Source: Rhizobium cauense (GTDB lineage: Bacteria > Pseudomonadota > Alphaproteobacteria > Rhizobiales > Rhizobiaceae). Taken from it: a DNA stretch of 64,000 nucleotides. The stretch is from contig NZ_JAEUAT010000001.1 in NCBI RefSeq assembly GCF_019511525.1, positions 551,361-615,360 on the forward strand. Direction: 5' to 3'. The translations under genes were made by a program, and so were the position numbers. Below the pieces are notes generated by a model. The model ran no database searches. It saw only the letters and a program-made list of their open reading frames with translations, and had not been told where the DNA came from. Shown one piece after another: positions 18,536 through 27,562 of the stretch; position 1 is the first letter of the stretch; each line of letters opens with the position of its first letter.

Positions 18536-18622
18536 GGATGCACATATCGGCAATATCGCCATCAAAAGCAAGCCAAGCTCAAAAAAAACTGCTAGCCTCA
18601 AGAAAACATGGAGGAATGCCTG

Positions 18623-19033
18623 TTGGACGAATTCAAACTCGACCGTCGGTTGGAAAGCGATAGCGACAGCGTCATGCAGACGGGGCTATGCGATCTCAGG
18701 CTGTCGAAGGACGCCCGCTGGCCATGGCTGATTCTCGTCCCGCGAAGGACTGATATCACCGAAGTTTTCGAACTCACGCCACTCGATCAGGTGTTGCTGA
18801 CATTCGAAACGGAAATGGTTGCCTCTGCCCTGAAGAAGACCACCGGCGCTACAAAAATCAATATCGGGGCCCTTGGCAACATCGTCCGCCAGCTTCATGT
18901 TCATGTCATTGCCCGCTTCGAAGGCGATGCCAATTGGCCAAATCCGGTCTGGGGATTTGGCAAGGCCGAGCCTTACGCAGCGGACAAGAGAAATGAATTC
19001 ATAGAGAAGTTGCGGGAAGCCCTTTCATCATGA
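18623..19033 (+). CDS. HIT domain protein
   Basis: A 136-residue HIT-family protein, a nucleotide hydrolase or transferase family. The histidine triad is QLHVHVIAR in the middle of the protein, preceded by GALGNIVR. The N-terminal RWPWLILVPRR and a C-terminal ADKRNEFIEKLREAL are as in rhizobial homologues. I favour TTG 18623, eight bases after GGAGG; an ATG at 18608 is in frame but would place the ribosome site inside the gene. It overlaps nudC by four bases (ATGA), so the two are translationally coupled. Substrate unknown; a nucleotide role fits the nudC link. Confidence 0.88.
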   Translation: MDEFKLDRRLESDSDSVMQTGLCDLRLSKDARWPWLILVPRRTDITEVFELTPLDQVLLTFETEMVASALKKTTGATKINIGALGNIVRQLHVHVIARFEGDANWPNPVWGFGKAEPYAADKRNEFIEKLREALSS

Positions 19034-19992
19034 GCCGTTCGCTTTTCGATTCGGATGTTCCGCATCCGGAACCCAGCAGCCTGACTGCCTTTGCTGCCAA
19101 CGACCTGATCCGCGATTCCGAGCATCGCGACGAGACATCTGTCGATAAGGCACTGGCAAAGGAGGGGACGCATATTTTCGCGTTTGCCGGTGACAAGCTG
19201 GTCCTCAAGCATGACGGACAGGTGCTCGATCCTCTGTTTGCGCGCTACGAATTGAAGGATCTGCAGCCGAACTGGGACGAAACGGTGCTGCTCGGCTACC
19301 GCAAGACGGGCGAACCCCGGCTTGCCGTTCCGGTCGGCGTTCCGGAAGAAGAGCTTGCCAGCCAGTATAAGCCTTCGGATGGCCGCTCACTGTTTCGCGA
19401 GATGCTGATCGACGAGGTGCTGCTTGGTGAATTTGCGCAGGGCGCGAGCCTGATCCGCTGGAACCGCGACAACAAGTTTTGCGGCCGCTGCGGCTCGACC
19501 ATGGAGATCCATATCGGCGGCTACAAGCGCGTCTGTTCGGCCTGCGGACACGAAATCTTCCCGCGCACCGATCCGGTTGTCATCATGCTCGTTGTCGACG
19601 AGGAGCGCGATCTTTGCCTTCTCGGTCGCAGCCCGCATTTTACCCCTGGCATGTATTCCTGCCTCGCGGGCTTCGTCGAGCCAGGCGAGACGATCGAGAA
19701 TGCAGTACGACGCGAGACGTTGGAGGAATCCGGGATCCACACGGGAAGGATCCGGTATCACGCCTCACAACCCTGGCCGATGCCGCATACGCTGATGATC
19801 GGCTGCTACGCCGAGGCGAGGTCGAAGGACATCAAGTTTGACGGCCAGGAGCTGGAAGACTGCCGTTGGTTCACGCGTGAGGAAACGCTTGAAATGCTTG
19901 AACGCCCCAGCGCGACCGGCAAGGCACCGCCCCCGAGGGGTGCAGTCGCCCATCGGCTGATGCGCGACTGGGTGGAATGGAAAAAGCAATAA
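19030..19992 (+). CDS. nudC: NAD(+)/NADH pyrophosphatase (Nudix)
   Basis: A 320-residue NudC, which cleaves NADH and NAD-capped RNA 5' ends. The zinc ribbon cysteines are C151, C154, C169 and C172 (CGRCGS, CSACG). The Nudix box begins GFVEPGETIENAV at 214 and ends with ETLEESG. The NudC-specific SQPWPMPHTLM motif follows, separating it from other Nudix enzymes. The N-terminal domain (1-145) is the NADH-binding NUDIX-like part. It overlaps the HIT gene by four bases, and the WYL regulator follows 24 bases later. Confidence 0.94.
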   Translation: MSRSLFDSDVPHPEPSSLTAFAANDLIRDSEHRDETSVDKALAKEGTHIFAFAGDKLVLKHDGQVLDPLFARYELKDLQPNWDETVLLGYRKTGEPRLAVPVGVPEEELASQYKPSDGRSLFREMLIDEVLLGEFAQGASLIRWNRDNKFCGRCGSTMEIHIGGYKRVCSACGHEIFPRTDPVVIMLVVDEERDLCLLGRSPHFTPGMYSCLAGFVEPGETIENAVRRETLEESGIHTGRIRYHASQPWPMPHTLMIGCYAEARSKDIKFDGQELEDCRWFTREETLEMLERPSATGKAPPPRGAVAHRLMRDWVEWKKQ

Positions 19993-20016
19993 GGCCCGAC
20001 AGACGAGGCCCCTGAC

Positions 20017-20700
20017 ATGGCACGCTCCGAACGCCTTTTGACCTTGCTGCAAACACTGCGACGCTATCGCCGCCCGGTCAGCGGCGCAGTGCTGGCAACG
20101 GAAACCGGCATCAGCATCCGCACGCTCTACCGCGATATTGCGAGTCTACAGGCACAGGGCGCGCTGATCGAGGGGGAACCGGGTCTCGGATACGTGCTGA
20201 AGCCAGGCTTCATGCTGCCGCCGATGATGTTTTCACAAGACGAGATCGAGGCGCTCGTCCTCGGTTCTCGCTGGGTGGCACGCGCCGCCGATCCACGACT
20301 TGCTTCAGCGGGCGCCGATGCGTTGGCCAAGATCGCCGATGTGCTGCCGCAGGAGATGCGAGACGAGATCGAGACGTCTACGCTGCTCGTCCATCTTCGC
20401 CCGCCAGTCGCCGACAAAGCCGATCTTGGTGCCATTCGCAAAGCGATCCGCAGCGAACGGATCCTCAAGCTTACCTATTCCGATGAAAGCGGTGCGGTCT
20501 CTGTCCGCGACATCTGGCCGTTTGCGTTAAGCTATTTCGAACAGGTGCGAGTAGTTGTCGCCTGGTGCGAATTGCGTAAGGATTACCGTCACTTCCGCAC
20601 CGACCGGATTGTCGAGATGATTCCGCAGGGCGCACGCTATCCGCGCCGGCGTGCGGTGCTTCTCAAGGAATGGCGGGACCAGCAGGATATCGCCCACTGA
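20017..20700 (+). CDS. WYL domain HTH regulator (YafY type)
   Basis: A 227-residue regulator. The N-terminal winged HTH (about 1-60) has the signature SGAVLATETGISIRTLYRDI. The WYL domain starts near 140 (ILKLTYSDESGAVSVRDIWPFAL) and ends RHFRTDRIVEMI; it senses a ligand that cannot be inferred. This YafY-type group often lies beside VOC-family genes, and a VOC gene follows at 21096 on the same strand, so it may regulate that gene or itself. It begins 24 bases after nudC. Confidence 0.88.
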   Translation: MARSERLLTLLQTLRRYRRPVSGAVLATETGISIRTLYRDIASLQAQGALIEGEPGLGYVLKPGFMLPPMMFSQDEIEALVLGSRWVARAADPRLASAGADALAKIADVLPQEMRDEIETSTLLVHLRPPVADKADLGAIRKAIRSERILKLTYSDESGAVSVRDIWPFALSYFEQVRVVVAWCELRKDYRHFRTDRIVEMIPQGARYPRRRAVLLKEWRDQQDIAH

Positions 20701-20769
20701 GCTCAACACTACTGCCATAAACTGACAGTGATCGGCGCTATTATCGGTACCAATCCAACAGGAGGACCG

Positions 20770-20997
20770 ATGATGACGAGTTTGAACCTTACCCGATCGA
20801 CGCGTGGTAGCCATCCTGTCGACGAGACCCCTTCCGATGCAGGATATCCGCAGTCCACGCTGCTGCGCATGATGCTGAAAGCTTCGCGTCAGATGGTCCG
20901 CAACAGGTATCCGCGCCTCGATCCGGAGACCATGCCCGAGGCGATGAAACGCGATCTCGGCTTCGTGGACTGGGGTTGCCCGTGCCACGAGAGCTGA
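20770..20997 (+). CDS. Small conserved protein of unknown function
   Basis: A 75-residue protein I do not recognise. The start is ATG 20770 (a second ATG follows at once) with GGAGG seven bases upstream, much better than the in-frame start 42 bases earlier. It has a polar N-terminal half, a basic helix MVRNRYPRLD, and ends PEAMKRDLGFVDWGCPCHES with two close cysteines. The clean ribosome site and the terminator 35 bases after the stop support a real gene. It lies between the WYL regulator and the VOC gene. Confidence 0.7.
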   Translation: MMTSLNLTRSTRGSHPVDETPSDAGYPQSTLLRMMLKASRQMVRNRYPRLDPETMPEAMKRDLGFVDWGCPCHES

Positions 20998-21031
20998 CGC
21001 GACAGCGCAACTCCCAAGACGCGTGACCAAC

Positions 21032-21060
21032 CGCCGCTGCCACTAGTGCAGCGGCGTTTC
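21032..21060 (+). terminator. Terminator after the small 75-residue gene
   Basis: CGCCGCTGC (21032-21040), a 7-base loop, and GCAGCGGCG (21048-21056) make a perfect 9-bp stem followed by TTTC and TTC. It lies between the small gene and the VOC gene. Confidence 0.75.
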
Positions 21061-21095
21061 TTCGACTGCTTCCCTGTCACAACGAGGACAACCCG

Positions 21096-21464
21096 ATGAA
21101 TAGCCCGAACCTCATCATTCTGTACGTCAGGGATCCGGCCCAAAGCGCCGGTTTCTACAAATCCCTGCTCGGTCGCGAGCCGGTGGCCGAAGCACCGAAC
21201 TTCGTCGCTTTTGCGCTTGACGGCGGTTTCACGCTCGGACTCTGGCGGCTGAGCAAGGTCGCGCCGCAACCGTCTGCGACCGGCAGCCGTGCCGAGATCG
21301 CCTTCATGGTTCCTGGCGAAAATGGTGTCTCTGCCCTTTACCAGGATTGGCGCAAGCGCCAGCTGCCGATTGCGCAGGACCTGACCGACATGGATTTCGG
21401 TCCGACGTTCGTCGTTCTCGACCCGGACGGCCACCGCTTGCGCGTGTGTGAGCCGGATAAGTGA
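21096..21464 (+). CDS. VOC family protein (glyoxalase/dioxygenase fold)
   Basis: A 122-residue single VOC module with the paired beta-alpha-beta-beta-beta pattern: LIILYVRDPAQSAGFYKSLLGR at the start and VVLDPDGHRLRVCEP at the end. Its metal ligands are not the full glyoxalase I set, so a binding or resistance-type role is as likely as catalysis. The WYL regulator lies upstream on the same strand. A bidirectional terminator separates it from pheA. Confidence 0.87.
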   Translation: MNSPNLIILYVRDPAQSAGFYKSLLGREPVAEAPNFVAFALDGGFTLGLWRLSKVAPQPSATGSRAEIAFMVPGENGVSALYQDWRKRQLPIAQDLTDMDFGPTFVVLDPDGHRLRVCEPDK

Positions 21465-21478
21465 AGGCCCAATCGGAA

Positions 21479-21502
21479 AAAGGGCGCCCTGAGGCGCCCT
21501 TT
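21479..21502. terminator. Bidirectional terminator between the VOC gene and pheA
   Basis: AAAGGGCGCC CTGA GGCGCCCTTT is a perfect 10-bp stem with a 4-base loop and A/T runs on both sides. It would serve the VOC gene on the plus strand and pheA on the minus strand, and its edge touches the pheA stop codon. Confidence 0.85.
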
Positions 21503-22362
21503 CATTTCTGCAGTTGGCCACGCATTGGGTGGCCCTTGTAGACACCCAGGATTCGAACCTTCTCAGAGAAGAACCGCAGCTCCTCCAAGGCGCGCCGTAC
21601 GTTTGGATCGTTCGGGTGCCCCTCGATATCGGCATAGAATTGCGTCGCAACGAATTTGCCGCCCAGCTGATAGCTCTCAAGCTTTGTCATGTTGATGGTG
21701 TTCGTCGCAAAGCCGCCGAGCGCCTTGTAGAGCGCGGCCGGGATATTGCGGACGTTGAAGACGAACGTGGTAACAAGCTTCTCCTCGTCCGAATTGCGAT
21801 GCGCCCATTCCTCCTCACGCGAGAGGACGACGAAGCGAGTGACATTGTTCTCGGTATCCTCGACATTCTCGGCAACAATGTCGAGACCGTAGAGGTCGGC
21901 AGCCAGGCGCGGGGCAAGTGCCGCCATCGAACGGTCACCAGTCTCCTGGACGAGCTTCGCCGCACCTGCCGTGTCGCCGGCGATGACAGGCTTCCAGCCG
22001 TGCGAGCGCACGATCTTGCGGCACTGGCCAAGCGCATGGATATGGCTGTGCACCGTGCGGATCTCATCCTTGGTGACGCCGGGAAGCACCATCAGCTGAA
22101 AGCGGATCGGCATGAAATATTCGCCGATGATATGCAGTCGGGAGTCCGGCAGCAGGTGATGGATGTCGGCCACGCGACCGGCGATCGTGTTCTCGATCGG
22201 GATCATGCCGATATCGGCATCTCCGTTCTCGACGGCAACGAAGGCGTCCTCGAACGTCTGGCACGGCAGCGGCTCCATAGTCGGGAACATGTCGCGGCAC
22301 GCCATGTCGGAGTTCGCACCGAACTCGCCCTGGAAGGCGATCCTGTTGGTCTTGATGTTCAT
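21502..22362 (-). CDS. pheA: Prephenate dehydratase
   Basis: A 286-residue monofunctional prephenate dehydratase, converting prephenate to phenylpyruvate for phenylalanine synthesis. It opens with RIAFQGEFGANSDMAC, has IPIENTIAGRV, and the catalytic Thr-Arg-Phe in ENNVTRFVVLS. A C-terminal ACT domain covers about 190-275 (TTFVFNVRNIPAALYKALGGF with the ESYQLG phenylalanine site). Chorismate mutase is not fused. ATG 22362 gives the family start; the longer open frame runs back into kdsB. It lies ten bases after kdsB on the same strand. Confidence 0.95.
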   Translation of the reverse strand: MNIKTNRIAFQGEFGANSDMACRDMFPTMEPLPCQTFEDAFVAVENGDADIGMIPIENTIAGRVADIHHLLPDSRLHIIGEYFMPIRFQLMVLPGVTKDEIRTVHSHIHALGQCRKIVRSHGWKPVIAGDTAGAAKLVQETGDRSMAALAPRLAADLYGLDIVAENVEDTENNVTRFVVLSREEEWAHRNSDEEKLVTTFVFNVRNIPAALYKALGGFATNTINMTKLESYQLGGKFVATQFYADIEGHPNDPNVRRALEELRFFSEKVRILGVYKGHPMRGQLQK

Positions 22363-22372
22363 GGAAAACCCG

Positions 22373-23128
22373 TCACTTCGTTCTAGCGGAGAGAATGCGC
22401 CGCGCCTTTTCAAGGTCGGCGGGAGTATCGACACCGAGCGGAACCGTGTCAACGATCTCGACATCAATGCGCATGCCGGCTTCAAGCGCACGAAGTTGCT
22501 CAAGCGACTCGCGCTTCTCAAGAACGGACGGCCCAAGCGTGACGAAACGCTCCAAGGCTGAACGGCGGTAGGCGTAGAGACCGATATGATGATAGAGCGG
22601 ACCGTTGCCGTAGGGTGCTGTCGCGCGCGTAAAATAGAGGGCTTTCAAGCGACTGTCGGAGAGCGGCGAACCGACGACCTTGACGATATGCGGCGCTGTC
22701 TTGTCGGCCTCGTCCTCGATCTCGATCGTCAGCGTTCCGATATCGACATTCGCGTCTTCCAGCGGATGCAAGGCGGCTCGAACCGTCTCCGGTTCGATCG
22801 TCGGAAGATCACCCTGAACGTTGACGACGAACTTGGCTTTCCCCTCGGGATCCACCTTCATCAGGGCTTCGTAGATGCGATCCGAACCGGACTGATGATG
22901 CTGGCTTGTCATGACGACCTCGAAGCCCGCTTCGGCAACGACATCGAAGACCTGCTGGTCGTCAACCGCGACGACGACGCGGCCGATCTCTGCCTCCCTC
23001 GCCCGCAGCGCCACCTGCACGATCATCGGCAAACCGCAAATATCGGCCAGCGGTTTACCCGGAAGGCGGGTCGATGCCATGCGGGCCGGGATGAGCACGA
23101 GCACGTCATCTAAATTTGGAGTGGTCAT
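22373..23128 (-). CDS. kdsB: 3-deoxy-manno-octulosonate cytidylyltransferase
   Basis: A 251-residue KdsB, which activates Kdo as CMP-Kdo for lipid A-core synthesis. The nucleotide-binding signature [18 protein letters not shown] is at the N-terminus, with [16 protein letters not shown] and [12 protein letters not shown] in the middle and the [12 protein letters not shown] tail. It forms an operon with pheA (10-base gap) and diverges from the cytochrome c gene. Confidence 0.96.
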   Translation of the reverse strand: MTTPNLDDVLVLIPARMASTRLPGKPLADICGLPMIVQVALRAREAEIGRVVVAVDDQQVFDVVAEAGFEVVMTSQHHQSGSDRIYEALMKVDPEGKAKFVVNVQGDLPTIEPETVRAALHPLEDANVDIGTLTIEIEDEADKTAPHIVKVVGSPLSDSRLKALYFTRATAPYGNGPLYHHIGLYAYRRSALERFVTLGPSVLEKRESLEQLRALEAGMRIDVEIVDTVPLGVDTPADLEKARRILSARTK

Positions 23129-23282
23129 TGTTCAGGCCTTCTAATCCAGGCGGAAAGGTGTCAAAAAGTCTCACGCAGCAGACCATTTACACAGTTGCAA
23201 CGAACAGCCAAAAGACATAGGTTCCGCGCGATTTCAAGATGGTCCGGCTCTATGTCTGCCGGCTGCAAGGGGAGCATTGCAG

Positions 23283-23855
23283 ATGAATTCATACGTGAAT
23301 ACGGCGGTGGGGGCGCTGCTTGGGACGGTTTTCGTTCTGATGTCCGTGTCCATCGCGTCGGAGGGGATTTTTCACTCGGAGAAGCCTGAGAAGGAAGGTT
23401 TTGCGATCGTAGCCGAAGAAGCATCGACCGGCGGCGGTGAGGCAGCACCGGCTGCAGCCGTTCCGATCGCGCAGTTGCTGGCAAAGGCAGACGCCAAGGC
23501 CGGTGAGACTGTCTTCAAGAAGTGTCAGGCCTGTCATGACGCGACCAAGGGGGGGCCGAACAAAGTCGGCCCGGGCCTCTATGGTCTCGTCGATCGTCCA
23601 ATCGCCGCGCACGAGGGCTTCGCCTATTCGTCGGCTATGAAGGATTTCTCCAAGGGCGGCAGCGAAAAATGGACCTTCGACCATCTGAATCACTTCCTGG
23701 CTGCGCCTAAGAAGTACGTTGCCGGAACCGCAATGGGCTTTGCGGGTCTTCCGAAGGATACGGATCGCGCCAACGTCATCCTCTACCTTCACACGCTGGC
23801 GGACTCTCCGGTTCCGCTTCCCGATCCGAACGCACCGGATAGCGCCACCCAGTAA
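23283..23855 (+). CDS. cycM: Membrane-anchored cytochrome c (CycM type)
   Basis: A 190-residue c-type cytochrome. Residues 8-27 form an uncleaved membrane anchor, followed by an Ala/Glu-rich linker to about 62. The heme site is CQACH (C81, C84, H85), and the axial Met is probably M151 in AGTAMGFAG. This matches CycM, the c552 that carries electrons between the bc1 complex and aa3 oxidase in rhizobia. AAGGGGAG lies eight bases before ATG 23283. It diverges from kdsB, an arrangement I recall from other Rhizobiaceae. Confidence 0.92.
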   Translation: MNSYVNTAVGALLGTVFVLMSVSIASEGIFHSEKPEKEGFAIVAEEASTGGGEAAPAAAVPIAQLLAKADAKAGETVFKKCQACHDATKGGPNKVGPGLYGLVDRPIAAHEGFAYSSAMKDFSKGGSEKWTFDHLNHFLAAPKKYVAGTAMGFAGLPKDTDRANVILYLHTLADSPVPLPDPNAPDSATQ

Positions 23856-23883
23856 GCATCCACTCGGTTTCCGAGAACAATTG

Positions 23884-23911
23884 AAGCCCGGTCTGAGCCG
23901 GGCTTTTCTTT
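23884..23911. terminator. Terminator after the cytochrome gene
   Basis: AAGCCCGG, a short loop (TCTGA), and CCGGGCTT followed by TTCTTT on the plus strand. It lies between the convergent cytochrome and AEC carrier genes. Confidence 0.8.
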
Positions 23912-23914
23912 GCG

Positions 23915-24862
23915 CTAGGCGCCGAGCAGAAAGGCCCAGAACGATACGGAGATTGCACCAAGCGCAGTCGTCAGCGTAATCGTCGATGCGGCCACGCTGT
24001 GGCCGACACCGAAGCGATTGGCGATCAGCCAGGCGTTGACGCCCGTCGGAACGGCCGAGATCAGCACCAGGGCCGCGGTCCAGTCGCTGGCAAGCCCCAG
24101 CAGATGACTTGCCGTCCAGACGCATGCCGGCAGCAGCAGCAGCTTGAAGGCCGAGGTGACGCTCGCAATGCCCGCATTGCCCGAGATGCCGTACTTTTCC
24201 AGTGCCATGCCGAGCGAGATCAGCGCGACAGGTCCGGCAACGCCGGCAATCTGATCGACAAGGGATTCCACCGGCGCAGGCATCGAAAGACCGAGAAGAT
24301 GCATGGCTGCACCTCCGGCCAAGCCAATGACCAGCGGGTTTCGCAAGAGGTTATGAGCGATCTGACGGACCACCTTGGCGATACTACGCTCCTGCTTGCC
24401 GGCAATCTTGTGTTCGGCGCGCTCCATCATGATCGTCCCGATAATCATCATGACCGGCAGATGGACGGCGATCAGGATCGAGAGCGGCACAAGCCCCTTG
24501 TCGCCAACCGTCCGCTGTACGAGCGGCAAGCCGATGAAGATCGTGTTGGCGAAGGCTGACGAAACGCCGGCGACGACGCCGATGCGATCATCGCGTTTGA
24601 AAATCCGTGTCGCCGCAATGTGGGCCGCGACCCAGGTCACGGCCACACCGGAGAAATAGGCAATCCACAGGCGGAACGGCGAAGCGCCATGAAAGTCGGC
24701 CTCAGCGATCGTACGGAATAGCAGCAAAGGCACCGCGATCTTGAAGACGAATTCACTCAAGGCATCGCCGATCTCCGCCTTCATCAACCGTAGCTTCACC
24801 GTCAGCCAGCCGATCAGGATCATGATGAAGATGGGAAGGACGTCGAAGATGATGGCTGACAT
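23915..24862 (-). CDS. AEC family transporter (auxin efflux carrier type)
   Basis: A 315-residue integral membrane protein with about ten hydrophobic segments, of the AEC family, bacterial members of which move malonate, malate or other carboxylates. The conserved ANTIFIGLPLVQ in the middle and the C-terminal TGVNAWLIANRFG are typical. No neighbour indicates a substrate. It is convergent with the cytochrome gene. There is no obvious ribosome site closer than GAATG at the ATG. Confidence 0.88.
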   Translation of the reverse strand: MSAIIFDVLPIFIMILIGWLTVKLRLMKAEIGDALSEFVFKIAVPLLLFRTIAEADFHGASPFRLWIAYFSGVAVTWVAAHIAATRIFKRDDRIGVVAGVSSAFANTIFIGLPLVQRTVGDKGLVPLSILIAVHLPVMMIIGTIMMERAEHKIAGKQERSIAKVVRQIAHNLLRNPLVIGLAGGAAMHLLGLSMPAPVESLVDQIAGVAGPVALISLGMALEKYGISGNAGIASVTSAFKLLLLPACVWTASHLLGLASDWTAALVLISAVPTGVNAWLIANRFGVGHSVAASTITLTTALGAISVSFWAFLLGA

Positions 24863-25196
24863 TCAATGCGGCTGCCTTGCGAGAGATGGCTATGCGTAGC
24901 AGCAAATCGGGCGGGATGACAAACGCAGAGGATACTAAAACAAAAAAAGCGGGCCGTGCCCGCTTTTCCGCATCCGGTCTTGCCGGATAGCCGGTTCGCA
25001 ATGCTGCCAGTTCATCCGTGGTCAGCGTCGCGTCCGGTATCGTCGAAGGGTTTCATCCCTTCTGCATTGGCTGCTGCCCAGAGGCTGCTCATGCCAATCC
25101 CGTTGAAGTTGTTTATACGGGCGGAAAATGACACGGGGATGACGTCAGGTTGGTATTTTTGCGAAGCGACGTTTTCAAACCCCAGGTGCAGCCATC
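24863..25196. other. Intergenic region with a terminator and a doubtful small reading frame
   Basis: About 330 bases between the AEC carrier and the exported aspartoacylase-like gene, both on the minus strand. It holds a strong minus-strand terminator (24945-24967). A 62-codon frame (25012-25200) between the upstream stop and that terminator is listed separately. I see no other feature. Confidence 0.5.
24943..24968 (-). terminator. Rho-independent terminator, minus strand
   Basis: GCGGGC (24949-24954), loop CGT, GCCCGC (24958-24963). On the minus strand the stem is followed by seven T (24948-24942), and A-runs flank it, so it could also act weakly on the plus strand. It would end the transcript that carries the Tat-exported hydrolase gene. 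Confidence 0.8.
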
Positions 25197-25200
25197 TCAC
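25012..25200 (-). CDS. Possible small protein downstream of the Tat-exported hydrolase
   Basis: A 62-codon frame beginning with GTG, which overlaps the preceding TGA as GTGA, the pattern of translational coupling. It ends 44 bases before a strong terminator. I recognise no family; the second half (from MSSLWAAANAEGMKPFDD) is polar and could be translated alone from an internal ATG. Codon use is not strongly biased. It may be only 3' untranslated sequence. Confidence 0.3.
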   Translation of the reverse strand: MRWLHLGFENVASQKYQPDVIPVSFSARINNFNGIGMSSLWAAANAEGMKPFDDTGRDADHG

Positions 25201-26390
25201 TCGGGATATACCAACGGGCCGTCCTTGACGGGATCATTATAGAGGACAAAGACAAGCATCGTACCGGGCTCAGCCGTAGCGTCCGTCCGTCTTGCTGCGA
25301 CCTCGCCGGCAACTGCGCTCGTATATTCGGCAACGACTTCGCCAAACGTATTCCGCTGGATGGCAACTTTCTGACCGACCGCTACCTTGTCCTTCAGCTT
25401 GACGAGCAACTCGACAAAGCCGCCCTCGGTCGCCATGACTGGATGCGCTCGGTTCCCGACGAAGATATCGGTGTCCTTTCCGGTGCGTCCCAAGGGGCCG
25501 GCTATCACACCGTGATGCTTCAGCACGTTCAGCGTGCCTTCCACGAAGAGTGGGATCATGTCGTGGTCAAGGATACGCGGCGCACCGATTTCGGGCGTGA
25601 AAGCGGGTATGTTCACATCGATCAACGCGCTTGCCAGCAGACCCGGATAGGCGGGGTTATCGAAAATCTGGCTGATCGGATAAAGCTCGGCCATCTCCTT
25701 GATTTCAGGCAAATCCATTCGCGCCAGATGAAAGGCGGTCATGTCCATGCCCGTCGCAGCCGTGTGAAAGTCAATGGCATAGTCGATATTTGGCCTCAAC
25801 AGCCGGTTGAACACGAGCGCGGCGTGCCGCGCGGCCGCCTCGGGGCCATTCTCGTTTCCTGGGAAAGTGCGGTTGATATCAATCAGGTCTATTCCGCGCC
25901 CTGAACTCGGCCACCGGCGTGCCATGCCCTCGACGGCGGGGCGCGAGACATCGAGTACGGCCAACACGGCACCGGACATCTCAGCCGGATCGAGCTGCCG
26001 CATAACGGTCTGGATCGTGTGCATCGGGCTCATTTCGTCGCCATGGACGCCACTGATGAGTCCGATGCGCTTGCCTGGCCGAGCGCCCTTCGCAACAAGC
26101 ACGGAGACATACCAGCACTGGCCGGACGGCATTTGCACACCCTGGAAATAGAAAGCATGCGTACCAGGCTCGAGGTCCGCAATATCGAGAGAACTGATGA
26201 CCTTCTTCCCTTGGATAAGGTCCCCAGAATAGATCGTTCCTGAAGATGAAGACGCATTTGAAGCCGCCGACCTGGCCTCTTGCGCCGCAACGGGAGCGGA
26301 GCCAGCCGCGAGAGCGACCGCACCGACAGCCGTCATAGAGGAAACCAAAAAATCCCGGCGCGGGAAAGCATCTCGTTCCTTGTCTGCCAT
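25197..26390 (-). CDS. Tat-exported succinylglutamate desuccinylase/aspartoacylase family protein
   Basis: A 397-residue zinc hydrolase-like protein. The N-terminus carries a twin-arginine signal (FPRRDFLVSS then a hydrophobic run ending AVAAQ), so it should be exported folded. The M14-like AstE/AspA core shows the HGDE zinc motif (GVHGDEMS), DINRTFPGNENG and AIDFHTAATG with the third His. The C-terminal domain (about 310-397) is a beta-barrel-like lid. It would deacylate an N-acyl amino acid or related compound, unidentified. GGGGG lies just before ATG 26390; upstream in-frame codons have no support. It diverges from cspA. Confidence 0.85.
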   Translation of the reverse strand: MADKERDAFPRRDFLVSSMTAVGAVALAAGSAPVAAQEARSAASNASSSSGTIYSGDLIQGKKVISSLDIADLEPGTHAFYFQGVQMPSGQCWYVSVLVAKGARPGKRIGLISGVHGDEMSPMHTIQTVMRQLDPAEMSGAVLAVLDVSRPAVEGMARRWPSSGRGIDLIDINRTFPGNENGPEAAARHAALVFNRLLRPNIDYAIDFHTAATGMDMTAFHLARMDLPEIKEMAELYPISQIFDNPAYPGLLASALIDVNIPAFTPEIGAPRILDHDMIPLFVEGTLNVLKHHGVIAGPLGRTGKDTDIFVGNRAHPVMATEGGFVELLVKLKDKVAVGQKVAIQRNTFGEVVAEYTSAVAGEVAARRTDATAEPGTMLVFVLYNDPVKDGPLVYPE

Positions 26391-26616
26391 ATCGCCCCCT
26401 GTATTGGTAAAACATCCCACGATGATCGCTAGCCATAATCTGGGACGAAGTCTGCGGCCGGCAAGCGGCACAGGAATGAGGGCTATTGACGGCGCGCGGC
26501 GCACCGTCCCTCGTTGCCGCCTCGTTGCGAAATCCCGTCGTTAACCGCTCTTGTGTCGGCCAGCCAAAACGTGCGATGTCCCATATGGGCTGGGAAGACC
26601 AACATGGGGGTAAGTC

Positions 26617-26826
26617 TTGCCAACAGGTAAAGTCAAGTGGTTCAACCAGGACAAGGGCTTCGGATTCATCACGCCGGATGACGGAGGCACTGATGTCTTT
26701 CTGCATATCACGGCCGCTCAAAGGGCGGGTATCGACGCGGTGAAGGAAGGCATGAACATCACGTTCGAGGTCGCGCAGGACCGTCGAACCGGCAGAACGT
26801 CAGCCGACAACATTCGGCAGGTTTGA
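26617..26826 (+). CDS. Cold-shock domain protein
   Basis: A 69-residue CspA-family RNA chaperone. The RNP1 motif is KGFGFITPDD and RNP2 is DVFLHITA, both complete. Start at TTG 26617, six bases after GGGGG; no better ATG is in frame. It is a single-gene unit with its own terminator. The long gap upstream (226 bases) probably holds a structured leader, as is common for cold-shock mRNAs, but I could not define one. Confidence 0.93.
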   Translation: MPTGKVKWFNQDKGFGFITPDDGGTDVFLHITAAQRAGIDAVKEGMNITFEVAQDRRTGRTSADNIRQV

Positions 26827-26830
26827 ATTT

Positions 26831-26862
26831 GTCAGTGCGGTCGCAAGGCCGCACTGACTTTA
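26831..26862 (+). terminator. Terminator after the cold-shock gene
   Basis: GTCAGTGCGG (26831-26840), loop TCGCAAGG, CCGCACTGAC (26849-26858), a perfect 10-bp stem followed by TTTA. Confidence 0.8.
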
Positions 26863-26878
26863 CTGCGTCGGAGACAAC

Positions 26879-27418
26879 ATGAAGCGTAGCCTGGCTGTCT
26901 GCTTCCTTATGCTTGCCGTGCCGGAACCGTCATTTGCCGATGACGCGAAATCCAAGCTCGCTTTCTTCTTCGACCGATGCGTTTCCTCCGGTCCGGACTT
27001 CGAGCGCACCTCCGAGCGTGCCAAGGTCGATCAATGGCCGTCGATGGCACAGGATCTGGCGTTGACGTTCACGCCGATGGAAAACCCGGACGCGCTTCAA
27101 GGCTGGATCGTCAGCGGTGGTGAAAGCGAAAGCTTCCAGGCCCTGGTCGTCTCGCGGGCGGAAATCGGCGGCAAAATCCTCGAAGGTTGCACCGTGGCAT
27201 TGGGCGAGGTCGATACGGCGGTGTTCGAGAAGGAACTGGTCGAGAGGGCGGACGCTATCTCGGCGGGTGAAGAGCAAGGGCAGGATCGCGTTTACAAGCG
27301 ATATACCGCAAGCATCAACGGGCGCAGCGAGGCGATAACGTTGACGCTGCCACTCTACGCAAAAGGTTCCGATCAGATCATAGCAAGTGCTGTGGCCGAG
27401 CAGCAGATCGAGCACTAG
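26879..27418 (+). CDS. Exported protein of unknown function
   Basis: A 179-residue protein with a signal peptide (MKRSLAVCFLMLAVPEPSFA, cleavage near A20). The mature part has cysteines at about 34 (DRCVSSG) and 103 (EGCTVALG) that could pair in the periplasm. I recognise no family. GGAGACAAC precedes the ATG. It lies between cspA and a hydratase-type gene with 144 bases to the latter, so it is probably a single-gene unit. Confidence 0.75.
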   Translation: MKRSLAVCFLMLAVPEPSFADDAKSKLAFFFDRCVSSGPDFERTSERAKVDQWPSMAQDLALTFTPMENPDALQGWIVSGGESESFQALVVSRAEIGGKILEGCTVALGEVDTAVFEKELVERADAISAGEEQGQDRVYKRYTASINGRSEAITLTLPLYAKGSDQIIASAVAEQQIEH

Positions 27419-27562
27419 GCCGCCACAAGGCACACGTACAATTCTTGCATATGAGATTTTGATTTCGGCAGCGCCGCATCCGAATGGAATACCTATGGCC
27501 GTTTTCCCATCCTTAGAGCCGAGGCGCGACATGCGCCATCGAGCGAAGGCAGGAGAACAGCG

